Shown here: positions 1 to 5,832 of the stretch, piece after piece | Layout of the letters: the number at the start of each line of letters is the position of its first letter | Position numbering within the stretch: the stretch's first letter is position 1 | NCBI GenBank assembly: GCA_029974855.1 | Contig: JARKQO010000505.1 | Location: 1 to 6,110 of the forward strand | DNA from: Eubacteriales bacterium | GTDB taxonomy: Bacteria > Bacillota_A > Clostridia > Christensenellales > Aristaeellaceae | Direction of reading: 5' to 3' | DNA: 6,110 nt | Made by a program: the position numbers and the translations under genes | The notes under the pieces: model-generated | What the model was told of the DNA's origin: nothing | The model's input: only the letters and a program-made list of their open reading frames with translations | Database searches by the model: none

Positions 1-917
1 CCGGCGTCCTCCCGGCTGTACTCGATGCAGGCCTCGCTGAACAGCAGCTTCAAATGGGGATAGCGCTCCCGGATCATCCCCAGGGCCTCAATGTGATCCC
101 CGGAATACCAATGCAGCGCCACCCCGGCCACCATGGGTGCGGTGTCCTGATCCAAAACAGCCAAGGTCCGCTCCAGGGCCCGCTCCTTGTTGTGGTCCCA
201 GATATACACCTCCACATCCGCCAGCCCGTGGGCTTGCAGCGCCGGGTGGAGAAAATCCCGCAGGAAGCGCTTCTCCTCCTGGGCGGTGTACAAGCAGGAA
301 TCCCAGGTCTGGGTGGCCGCGGGCTCGTTTTGGATGCTCAGCCGCTTCACCCGGACCCCCCTGTCCCGGTATTCCTTCAGGTAGCGGCACAGGTATTGGG
401 CCCATTTTTCATAGTATTCCGGCTTCAGCCTGCCCCCATGGTTCTTCTCCCCATTGGTTTTCATGAAGGCGGGAGGGCTCCAGGGGGAGAGCATGGCCTC
501 CAGGGGCGCGCCCAGGGCCTTGCAGGCGGCTTGGTATAGGGGCAAAATGGCCTCCTGGTCCCGTTTCAGGGAAAAGCCTGAACCCCAGATATCCCCGTCC
601 GCCTCCATGGCGGAGTAGTTTCCCAGGGCAAAATCACAGCTGTCCACGGTCATCCGGGCCAAGGTATACCCCAGGCCCTCCTTGCCGTAATAAGCCTCCA
701 GCAGCTCCTGCCGCAAGGGCGGGGGCATTTGGGCGTAGGTGGCCGCCGCCGCTTCCGTCAGCGCGCCGCCGAATCCATCCAAGGTCTGATAGGAAAAGTC
801 CGGATGCAGATTGACCACCTGGTTCTCCTGCCCCTGATCCGGGGCGGAGAGCGCCTCCGAAACCACTTTTTCCGCTCTCTTCCCGTCCCAGCGGGTGATG
901 CTGAGCTGGCATCTCAT
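1..917 (-). CDS. GH30-family glycoside hydrolase, 3' end missing (305 codons present)
   Basis: This looks like a retaining beta-glycosidase of glycoside hydrolase family 30 (glucosylceramidase, beta-glucosidase or beta-1,6-glucanase relatives). Visible motifs are GFGGALTEAAA near residues 48-58 at the start of the barrel, SPWSPPAFMKTNG at 144-156, and IQNEP with E198 as the expected acid/base. FSEACIEY supplies E295 as the expected nucleophile. The 97-residue spacing of the two glutamates fits the family. The reading frame stays open to the left edge; complete members are usually about 440-490 residues, so the rest of the barrel and the beta-sandwich domain lie outside. There is no signal peptide, so the enzyme is probably cytoplasmic and acts on imported oligosaccharides or glycosides. 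The ATG at 917 is chosen because AAGGAGG sits 8 bases upstream. It lies 36 bp behind the FAD oxidoreductase gene, probably in the same transcript. Family call firm; substrate unknown. Confidence 0.88.
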   Translation of the reverse strand, partial: MRCQLSITRWDGKRAEKVVSEALSAPDQGQENQVVNLHPDFSYQTLDGFGGALTEAAAATYAQMPPPLRQELLEAYYGKEGLGYTLARMTVDSCDFALGNYSAMEADGDIWGSGFSLKRDQEAILPLYQAACKALGAPLEAMLSPWSPPAFMKTNGEKNHGGRLKPEYYEKWAQYLCRYLKEYRDRGVRVKRLSIQNEPAATQTWDSCLYTAQEEKRFLRDFLHPALQAHGLADVEVYIWDHNKERALERTLAVLDQDTAPMVAGVALHWYSGDHIEALGMIRERYPHLKLLFSEACIEYSREDA

Positions 918-925
918 CCCGGTTT

Positions 926-932
926 CCTCCTT
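926..932 (-). promoter_or_regulatory. Ribosome binding site of the GH30 gene
   Basis: AAGGAGG on the minus strand lies 8 bases before the ATG at 917. It decides this start and shows that the gene is translated independently of the upstream gene, which stops 36 bp before it. Confidence 0.8.
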
Positions 933-953
933 AGCAGGCAAGGCCTTTGCGCC

Positions 954-2528
954 TTATTTTTCCTGATCGGCGTCCTTTTCCTCGTGGTACGCCTTTTCGG
1001 TATTCACATTCCAGATGTTTTCCTTGCACTTGATGCCGTGCACGATGTTCTTCACCGCCTCAAAGGAGGTGGCCATGGAATGGTCCATGTTGTTGTAGCG
1101 GTGCTGGCCGTTGCGGCCCACGCAATACAGGTTCTCAAAGGTGTTCAGGAAATCCACCAGGGCGTTGATCTCCTCATAGGTGTCAAAGTAGGCGGGGTAG
1201 GCCTTTTGCACCCGCTCCCTGTGGCTGTCCAGCACCCGGTCCCGGTGGGAGAGGATGCCCATGGTGATCAATTCTCCGATGGCCTGCTCCACGCAGTCGG
1301 CGTCGGACAGGTTCCAGAACTCGTCCCCCTCGTCGCAGAAATACTCCAGGCCGATCCACACCGTATGCTCCGGGTCCTTCACCATGTAGGGGGACCAGTT
1401 GTTGAAAATCTGGATGCGCCCCATTTTCACATTGGTATCCTGCACATAAATCCAGCAGTCCGGTACGATGTTCCCCAAGGTTTTCAGGTGGGTTTGATTG
1501 GTCAGGTTCAGCCGGTCCACCAGCAGGCCCACGGTGACAAAATCCCGGTAGGGCAGGCCCGAGGCGATATGCCGCATCTTCTGGGGCGCGGCGTCCATCC
1601 CCTCCATCAGGTCCTTCACAGGCATGGAGGAAAAGAAGATATCCCCTTCCAGGGTCTTTTCCCCCTCTCCGTCCCGGTAGCGCAGTGCGGTGATCCGCCC
1701 CTCCCCGGTCTGGACCCCCACCACCTCGCAGTTCATCAGTACCCGGCCTCCCAGGGCCTCCACCTCCCGGGCCACGGTTTCCCACAGCTGGCCCGGGCCG
1801 AACTTGGGGTAGTAGAACTCCTCGATCAAGGAAGTTTGCACCTTTTTGGCCCGCTTTTCCTTGCTCATGAAAATTTTGGAGAGCATATCCGCCAAAATGC
1901 CCCGGATGCTCAGGCCCTTGGTGCGTTGGGCGCCCCAGTCCGGCGAAAGGTCCCTGGGGTGGCGGCCCCACACCTTCTGGGTGTAGCCCTCAAAGAACAT
2001 ACTGTAGAGCTTTCTGCCAAAGCTGTTGATGTAGAAGTTCTCCAAGGAGGTCTCGGGCTTTTTGAACAGAACCGCCCCCAGGTAGCTAAAGCCCACCTGA
2101 AGGGTGGTGCCAATGCCCATGGTTTTCAGGGTTTGCCATTTCAGGCTGACGGGATAATCAAAAAAATGACGCTGATAATAGACGCGGCTGACCCGGTTGC
2201 GCGCCAGCATCACCCGGTCCTCTTTTTCTGGATCAGGGCCGCCCGGGGTGAGCCTGACCTCCCGGCCCAGCTTCGCGTCGTCCCAGGAGGGGGCTCCTTG
2301 CAGAGGCATCATCTCCTGCCACCAGCGCATCACCTGGGGGTCCTTGCTGAAAAAGCGGTGCCCGCCGATGTCCATCCGGTTTCCCGCGTAGGGCACCGTT
2401 TTGGCAATTCCTCCGATGGCGCCGCTCTTTTCCAGCACCGTTACCCGGTACCCCTCCTGCTTTGCCAACAGCTCATAGGCCGCCGTCAGGCCCGCAGGCC
2501 CCGCGCCGATGATGACCACATGCTTCAT
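954..2528 (-). CDS. FAD-dependent oxidoreductase, UDP-galactopyranose mutase / amine oxidase-like
   Basis: A 524-residue soluble flavoprotein. The N-terminus is a Rossmann dinucleotide fold, [17 protein letters not shown] (4-20), with E33 in [10 protein letters not shown] placed to bind the ribose. [14 protein letters not shown] (49-62) is the second FAD contact. Mid-protein signatures are [20 protein letters not shown] (185-204) and [11 protein letters not shown] (240-250). The C-terminal FAD motif [15 protein letters not shown] (471-485) parallels the GRLGTYRYLDMD motif of UDP-galactopyranose mutases. From memory this is the group often labelled protoporphyrinogen oxidase-like or NAD(P)/FAD-dependent oxidoreductase (PRK07208 type). 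Its members often sit in surface-polysaccharide regions, and their reaction is not established. A haem-pathway role is unlikely because no haem genes are nearby. The ATG at 2528 has a GGAGGGGAG ribosome site and its own promoter. It is the first gene of the minus-strand pair with the GH30 gene. Family confident; reaction unknown, sugar-nucleotide or glycan modification is inference. Confidence 0.85.
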   Translation of the reverse strand: MKHVVIIGAGPAGLTAAYELLAKQEGYRVTVLEKSGAIGGIAKTVPYAGNRMDIGGHRFFSKDPQVMRWWQEMMPLQGAPSWDDAKLGREVRLTPGGPDPEKEDRVMLARNRVSRVYYQRHFFDYPVSLKWQTLKTMGIGTTLQVGFSYLGAVLFKKPETSLENFYINSFGRKLYSMFFEGYTQKVWGRHPRDLSPDWGAQRTKGLSIRGILADMLSKIFMSKEKRAKKVQTSLIEEFYYPKFGPGQLWETVAREVEALGGRVLMNCEVVGVQTGEGRITALRYRDGEGEKTLEGDIFFSSMPVKDLMEGMDAAPQKMRHIASGLPYRDFVTVGLLVDRLNLTNQTHLKTLGNIVPDCWIYVQDTNVKMGRIQIFNNWSPYMVKDPEHTVWIGLEYFCDEGDEFWNLSDADCVEQAIGELITMGILSHRDRVLDSHRERVQKAYPAYFDTYEEINALVDFLNTFENLYCVGRNGQHRYNNMDHSMATSFEAVKNIVHGIKCKENIWNVNTEKAYHEEKDADQEK

Positions 2529-2537
2529 GAACGCTTT

Positions 2538-2546
2538 CTCCCCTCC
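2538..2546 (-). promoter_or_regulatory. Ribosome binding site of the FAD oxidoreductase gene
   Basis: GGAGGGGAG on the minus strand precedes the ATG at 2528. The GGGGAG part leaves 9 bases to the start codon and the outer GGAGG leaves 13. It supports the start that gives the family-typical [14 protein letters not shown]-terminus. Confidence 0.65.
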
Positions 2547-2625
2547 GCCTGCTTAGGCCCGGCTTCTTCCTTCGCATTGACCTTTTCTTTTGGGAAGCAC
2601 CCGCTGCCAAAGAGGCATCCAAGGC

Positions 2626-2655
2626 ATTGTACCATCCTTGCTCACCCTCTGGCAA
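2626..2655 (-). promoter_or_regulatory. Sigma-A-type promoter for the FAD oxidoreductase-GH30 pair
   Basis: Read on the minus strand, the -35 box is TTGCCA (2655-2650) and the -10 box is TACAAT (2631-2626), separated by 18 bases. TG one base before the -10 box makes it an extended -10 promoter. Transcription should begin near 2619, giving a leader of about 90 bases. The boxes share the extended wording TTGCCAGA and ATGGTAYAAT with the promoter facing the other way. Confidence 0.7.
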
Positions 2656-2690
2656 GGCCTGGGCCAAAAGCCAGGTTCCGGGCCGCCCCG

Positions 2691-2708
2691 GTAATTTGTT
2701 ACAATTTG
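2691..2708. promoter_or_regulatory. AT-rich island with TTGTTACAA palindrome, possible operator
   Basis: An AT-rich stretch stands out from its GC-rich surroundings and centres on the 9-base interrupted palindrome TTGTTACAA (2696-2704). It lies about 40 bp upstream of the minus-strand -35 box and about 90 bp upstream of the plus-strand one. No second copy was seen, and no -35/-10 pair fits around it. A regulator site or an AT-rich upstream element is possible; this is inference from composition and symmetry only. Confidence 0.25.
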
Positions 2709-2727
2709 GTGTCATCCGCTCCGCCCC

Positions 2728-2778
2728 CTTGGGAAGGCCCCTTGCCGCGCCCTCCGGGCGCTCTCTCCCTTCCCCAAG
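2728..2778. repeat. Nested inverted repeat upstream of the maf-mre promoter
   Basis: The outer arms CTTGGGAAGG (2728-2737) and CCTTCCCCAAG (2768-2778) pair over 10 bp with one bulged C. Inside them a perfect 6-bp hairpin, GCGCCC-TCC-GGGCGC, spans 2747-2761. The internal loop is 9 and 6 bases. It ends 14 bp before the -35 box of the maf promoter and would be upstream of both recognised promoters, so it is not part of either leader. No T-run follows on either strand, so it is not a standard terminator. Role unknown. Confidence 0.5.
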
Positions 2779-2792
2779 CCCGACCCGCTCCA

Positions 2793-2820
2793 TTGCCAGA
2801 ATAGGATTCTATGGTATAAT
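2793..2820 (+). promoter_or_regulatory. Sigma-A-type promoter for the maf-mreBCD operon
   Basis: The -35 box is TTGCCA (2793-2798) and the -10 box is a perfect TATAAT (2815-2820), with a 16-base spacer and TG one base before the -10 box (extended -10). Transcription should begin near 2827, leaving a leader of about 60 bases before the maf start at 2887. It is the only clear promoter seen on this strand, consistent with one transcript for all four genes. Confidence 0.82.
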
Positions 2821-2874
2821 AAGTTGTTCCTGGCATGCCCGAGGGGCTTTTCTTCCCCACCGGGACAACCTCAT

Positions 2875-2880
2875 GGAGGT
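2875..2880 (+). promoter_or_regulatory. Ribosome binding site that fixes the TTG start of maf
   Basis: GGAGGT lies 6 bases before the TTG at 2887, which is in frame with the Maf motifs. The ATG at 2873 that overlaps this site is out of frame. The in-frame TTG at 2824 sits at or before the predicted transcription start and has no ribosome site. Confidence 0.7.
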
Positions 2881-2886
2881 GCCTTC

Positions 2887-3498
2887 TTGCTGCAGACCAT
2901 CCCGGATTCTCTGCCTCTGATTTTGGCCTCCGCCTCGCCCCGCAGGCGGGAGCTACTATCCCTGTTCGGCCTGCCCTTTGAGGTGATCCCCGCCCAAGGC
3001 CCCGAGGACGCCCTGGGGGGCGGCAAAGAGCAGGTGCAAAAGATCGCCCGGGACAAGTGCGGCCAGGTGGCGGAGCTGTATCCCCGGCGCTGGGTCCTGG
3101 CCGCGGACACATTGGTATGTGTGGAGGACCAGATCCTTGGGAAACCTAGGGACGCCCGGGACGCCGCCGCCATGCTGCGGCTTTTGTCCGGCCGCTGGCA
3201 CGACGTATACACAGGGGTATGCCTCCGGGGCCCGGCAGGGTACCTGGATACCCGGGTGGAAGCCACCCGGGTGGAGTTCATCCCCTTGGATGAGGACATG
3301 ATCGCCCGGTACGTGCAAACCGGCGAGCCCATGGACAAGGCGGGGGCCTACGCCATCCAGGGCGTCAGCGGCATTTTCATCTCCCGCATTGACGGAAGCC
3401 CCAGCAATGTGGTGGGGCTTCCCCTGGCCTTGGTGGGGGAGATGCTCCGGGCCGCTGGGCTGCCCTTGCCCCTGGTCCCGGGTGCTTCGGCAGACTAA
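2887..3498 (+). CDS. maf: Maf-family nucleoside triphosphate pyrophosphatase (YhdE type, probably dTTP/UTP)
   Basis: Maf proteins are cytoplasmic enzymes that split nucleoside triphosphates to the monophosphate and pyrophosphate, cleaning the pool of non-canonical or excess nucleotides; in Bacillus, Maf overproduction blocks septation. The 203-residue product matches the usual 190-200. Visible motifs are LILASASPRRRELL (11-24), AADTLV with D74 as the expected catalytic base, GKP (85-87), GRWHDVYTGV (102-111), and DKAGAYAIQG (150-159). GIFISRIDGS and NVVGLPL follow. The AYAIQG and GIFISRI wording fits the dTTP/UTP (YhdE) branch rather than the m7GTP (YceF) branch. The start is TTG at 2887, justified by GGAGGT and by a start without a non-homologous extension; an in-frame TTG at 2824 would add 21 residues unlike the family. 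It leads the operon, 24 bp ahead of mreB. Confidence 0.93.
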   Translation: MLQTIPDSLPLILASASPRRRELLSLFGLPFEVIPAQGPEDALGGGKEQVQKIARDKCGQVAELYPRRWVLAADTLVCVEDQILGKPRDARDAAAMLRLLSGRWHDVYTGVCLRGPAGYLDTRVEATRVEFIPLDEDMIARYVQTGEPMDKAGAYAIQGVSGIFISRIDGSPSNVVGLPLALVGEMLRAAGLPLPLVPGASAD

Positions 3499-3522
3499 CA
3501 ATACGGAAACGGATGTGTAGCT

Positions 3523-4551
3523 ATGGGCTTTGTGGCACTGGATCTGGGCGTTGATTTGGGCACCAGCAATACCTTGGTCTATGTCAAGCATAAGGGCATC
3601 ATGATCAGCGAGCCCACCATCGTGGTGGTGGAGAGCAGCAATGAGCGCAAGGTCCGGGCCGTGGGGGACGACGCCAAGATCATGCTGGGCCGCACCACGG
3701 ACGGCGTCATGGCGGTGCGCCCCATGCGGGAGGGCGTGATCACCGATTTTGACATGACGGAGATTCTGATCCAGTACTTCACCCGCAAGTCCATCGGCTC
3801 CAGCTACTTGGTAAAACCCCGGCTGTTTTTGACCTACCCCTGCTCCATCTCCCCCATCGAGCGCAGGGCTGTGAGCGAGGCGGCCAAGTACGCCGGTTCC
3901 CGCAAGGTGTTTTTGGTGGAAAAGCCCTTTGCCGCCGCTTTGGGCAGCGGCCTGCCGGTGTTTGACCCCAACGGCTGCATGGTGGTGGACATCGGCGGCG
4001 GCACCACCGACGTGGCGGTGATCTCCTTGGGAGGCGTGGTCATCAGCCACTCCATCCGGGTGGGCGGCGTGAAGATGGACGAGGCCATCATCAACTTCAT
4101 CAAGCGGGAGTTCAACATCCTCATCGGGGACCGCACCGCCGAGGAGGTCAAGCTGGACCTGGGGGCGGCCCTTCCCATCCGGGAGGAGCGCCGGGCCCGG
4201 ATCCGGGGCCGGGACATCGTTACCAACCTGCCCCAGACCACGGAGATCACCTCCACCCAGATCTACCAGGCCATCCGGGAGCCCTGCCTGGCCATTCTAA
4301 GCGCCATCAAGTGGGTGCTGGAGCGCACCCCCCCGGAGCTGGCGGCGGACGTGATGCACAACGGCATCTACCTCACAGGGGGCGGCTCCTTGCTCTACGG
4401 CATGGACCAGCTCATCGCCAGCGAGCTGGGCATCCCGGTGCTGCTGGCCAAGGAGCCCATGGACTGCGCGGCCCTGGGGCTGGGCAACATCATCGAAAAC
4501 TTCGACCTGCTCCATCACCTGGGCAGAACCAGCTTCCTCAAGCAAAGCTGA
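3523..4551 (+). CDS. mreB: MreB-family bacterial actin, divergent, with altered catalytic site
   Basis: MreB forms membrane-bound ATP-dependent filaments that orient the peptidoglycan elongation machinery. The 342-residue length is typical. Actin-fold motifs are present in order: phosphate-1 loop VDLGTSNTLVYVK (10-22), connect-1 region PIERRAV (111-117), phosphate-2 loop VVDIGGGTTDVAV (154-166), RGRDIVTNLP near 228-237, and adenosine motif LTGGGSLLYGMDQLI (284-298). Divergent points are visible. VEKPFAAALG (132-141) replaces the usual IEEPMAAAIG, so the expected catalytic Glu (E140 in Caulobacter MreB) is K134. V183 replaces Asp in GGDKMDEAI, and YPCSIS (105-110) replaces the usual VPSGIT. 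D156 and T161 are kept. The N-terminus is short and hydrophobic, as in other MreBs. The ribosome site is weak (GGAAACGGA region). It lies between maf and mreC. Family certain; whether it hydrolyses ATP normally is open. Confidence 0.95.
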   Translation: MGFVALDLGVDLGTSNTLVYVKHKGIMISEPTIVVVESSNERKVRAVGDDAKIMLGRTTDGVMAVRPMREGVITDFDMTEILIQYFTRKSIGSSYLVKPRLFLTYPCSISPIERRAVSEAAKYAGSRKVFLVEKPFAAALGSGLPVFDPNGCMVVDIGGGTTDVAVISLGGVVISHSIRVGGVKMDEAIINFIKREFNILIGDRTAEEVKLDLGAALPIREERRARIRGRDIVTNLPQTTEITSTQIYQAIREPCLAILSAIKWVLERTPPELAADVMHNGIYLTGGGSLLYGMDQLIASELGIPVLLAKEPMDCAALGLGNIIENFDLLHHLGRTSFLKQS

Positions 4552-4583
4552 GTCCGCCGCCCGGGCAGGGGCCAATGAACTAC

Positions 4584-4589
4584 AGGGGG
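4584..4589 (+). promoter_or_regulatory. Ribosome binding site favouring the second ATG of mreC
   Basis: AGGGGG lies 6 bases before the ATG at 4596. The earlier in-frame ATG at 4575 has AGGGG only 3 bases upstream, too close for good initiation, so 4596 is preferred. The alternative adds only seven residues. Confidence 0.55.
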
Positions 4590-4595
4590 TTCAGC

Positions 4596-5825
4596 ATGAG
4601 GCTAAAGGTTCCCAAAACAGAGCGGCGCAAAAGCACGGACAGCACGGGCAGGCGGGTCCTGCGGCGCGTCCTGTTGATCGGCGTTGCCGTGATTTTGCTG
4701 GGGCTTGCCGGTTCCCACCTGCTGGCCATCATCATGGGCAACGATGCCCTCAACACCCCCTCCGACGCGGTGGCCGGGGTGCTGACCCCTATCCAGAGCG
4801 GCTTTTCCTCGCTGGTGGACGGGGTGGTGAACTACCTGTACCGCTTAAAGCTCCGCTCCACCATCGAATTGGAATACAACAACCTGAAGCAGGAGAACGA
4901 GCAGCTGGTGTACCAGGCCATGCTGGCGGCGGCCTTGCAGGAGAAGCTGTCGGTGTACGAAGACCTCTACAAAGAGGTGTCCATCAACGAGAGCATGAAC
5001 CCGCTGGTGTGCACGGTGATCGGCCGGGATTCGGGCAATTATTTCTCCAGCTTCACTATCAACAAGGGCAGCAACGACGGCATTGAGAACTTCATGGCCG
5101 TCACCATGGGGGGTGCTTTGGTGGGCTACACCTACGACGTTTCCCCCACCAAGAGCGCTGTGAGAACCATCATCGACAGCGAGGCCAGCATCGCGGCCTT
5201 GATCTCCGGCTCCCGCCGGGACCAGGGAACGATACGGGGTACCCTGGGCATTGACGGCCGGGCCATGTGCCGCATGTACTACCTGCCCGAGGACCACCTG
5301 CCCAGGCCTGGGGACCTGGTGGTAACCTCCGGCATCGAGATGTCCTTTCCCAAGGGAATCCCCATCGGCACCGTGCGGGAGAGCACCCGGGGCATGGAGA
5401 GCAACAAGCAGTACATCGTGGTGGAGCCCCAGGCGGATTTTGAGCACATCGAGTATGTGATCGTGCTGCGCTACAAGCCCGACGCCGAAGCGGTTCAGGA
5501 GCAGGCGGGGGCCGACAGGCAGGATTTGACCTTCACCCCCCTGGATACGGCGCTGCCCATCCCCACCATCAAGATCGGTAACGACTTCTACCAGCTGGCG
5601 CCCACCCCCACCCCCTCTCCGGAGCCCTCTCCTTCCGTCACCGGCCCGGGCGGACCTTTGGCCTCCCCCGGCCCCACCTTGCCGCCGGGAGGCGGCAACA
5701 GCCTGGAATACCAGGTTCCCGCAGGCGCCCAGACCAACCAATCCTCCGGCTACACCTTGGTGCCCACCGCCACCCCCACCCCCACCCCCGAGCCTTTGGA
5801 CATTTCCGTGGAGGAGGAGGAATAA
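4596..5825 (+). CDS. mreC: Rod shape-determining protein MreC with long Pro/Thr-rich C-terminal tail
   Basis: MreC is a single-pass membrane protein whose extracellular part scaffolds the cell-wall elongation complex with MreD, RodA and PBP2. The 409-residue product shows a basic cytoplasmic N-terminus (1-24), a membrane helix at about 23-46, a predicted coiled coil at about 83-128 (LEYNNLKQENEQL), and the two-barrel MreC core at about 136-293. Core landmarks are INKGSNDGI, GALVGYTYDV, SGSRRDQGTIRG, PGDLVVTSG and FPKGIPIGTV. After RYKPDAEAV comes a 116-residue tail unlike the compact family core. It is rich in Pro, Thr, Ser and Gly, with TPTPSPEPSPS (337-347) and TATPTPTPEP (391-400), and ends in EEEE. 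Many MreCs are about 270-300 residues. The start at 4596 follows AGGGGG; 4575 (416 residues) is the alternative. It is 44 bp after mreB. The tail is probably disordered and extracytoplasmic, by inference. Confidence 0.95.
   Translation: MRLKVPKTERRKSTDSTGRRVLRRVLLIGVAVILLGLAGSHLLAIIMGNDALNTPSDAVAGVLTPIQSGFSSLVDGVVNYLYRLKLRSTIELEYNNLKQENEQLVYQAMLAAALQEKLSVYEDLYKEVSINESMNPLVCTVIGRDSGNYFSSFTINKGSNDGIENFMAVTMGGALVGYTYDVSPTKSAVRTIIDSEASIAALISGSRRDQGTIRGTLGIDGRAMCRMYYLPEDHLPRPGDLVVTSGIEMSFPKGIPIGTVRESTRGMESNKQYIVVEPQADFEHIEYVIVLRYKPDAEAVQEQAGADRQDLTFTPLDTALPIPTIKIGNDFYQLAPTPTPSPEPSPSVTGPGGPLASPGPTLPPGGGNSLEYQVPAGAQTNQSSGYTLVPTATPTPTPEPLDISVEEEE
5598..5797 (+). repeat. C-rich low-complexity tract coding the MreC tail
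   Basis: Two C-runs with isolated A bases encode Pro-Thr repeats: 5601-5616 and 5762-5789. The second contains three tandem CACCCC hexamers (5771-5788). Each six-base unit is two codons, so unit gain or loss would lengthen or shorten the tail without a frameshift. On the opposite strand, 5762-5789 reads as runs of five G separated by single T. Confidence 0.7.
5812..5820 (+). promoter_or_regulatory. Ribosome binding site of mreD inside the end of mreC
   Basis: The purine run AGGAGGAGG codes the final glutamates of MreC and contains a consensus GGAGG (5816-5820) 12 bases before the GTG at 5833. A shorter AAAGG nearer the start is too close to serve alone. It implies translational linkage of mreC and mreD. 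Confidence 0.5.
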
Positions 5826-5832
5826 AAGAAAG

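Larger units (their letters stand above)
2529..2886. other. Divergent intergenic control region
   Basis: These 358 bp separate the two gene blocks and hold no convincing coding sequence. From left to right they contain the leader of the FAD oxidoreductase gene (about 90 bases, no clear structure seen), its promoter at 2626-2655, a 5-bp GC hairpin (CCGGG/CCCGG, 2678-2691), and an AT-rich island at 2691-2708. A nested inverted repeat follows at 2728-2778, then the promoter of the maf-mre operon at 2793-2820 and a leader of about 60 bases. Open frames that cross it are out of frame with the neighbouring genes and lack family features. Confidence 0.75.

Noticed and set aside
954..2528. Naming the flavoenzyme hemG/hemY (protoporphyrinogen oxidase) or glf
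   Set aside because: It shares the fold and FAD motifs with both, but the mutase active-site segments cannot be confirmed by eye and no haem or galactofuranose gene is nearby.
2473..2575. A small minus-strand frame with an ATG at about 2575 reading into the oxidoreductase start region
   Set aside because: It is in another frame, has only a weak purine stretch close to its start and encodes an Arg/Lys-rich peptide with no supporting feature; a leader peptide cannot be excluded but is not supported.
729..2804. A 691-codon open frame on the plus strand covering the FAD oxidoreductase gene
   Set aside because: It is antisense to a gene with clear FAD motifs, its product is His/Gly/Pro-rich without recognisable domains, and such long antisense frames are common in GC-rich DNA.
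2836..2851. A possible attenuator in the maf leader: GCCC-GAG-GGGC followed by TTTT
   Set aside because: The stem is only 4 bp and the T-run only four, too weak to call a terminator.
3513..3554. An ATG just upstream of mreB that opens a 13-codon frame overlapping the mreB start
   Set aside because: It lacks a clear ribosome site and is out of frame with mreB; most likely a chance ATG.
2956..4050. A 364-codon minus-strand open frame across maf and mreB
   Set aside because: It lies antisense to two genes with complete family motifs, and its translation is low-complexity His/Gly/Ala-rich.
4311..4574. An 88-codon upstream extension of the mreC frame
   Set aside because: It overlaps the 3' end of mreB out of frame and reads as Gly/Pro/His-rich sequence; the MreC N-terminus with its basic stretch and membrane helix begins at 4575 or 4596.
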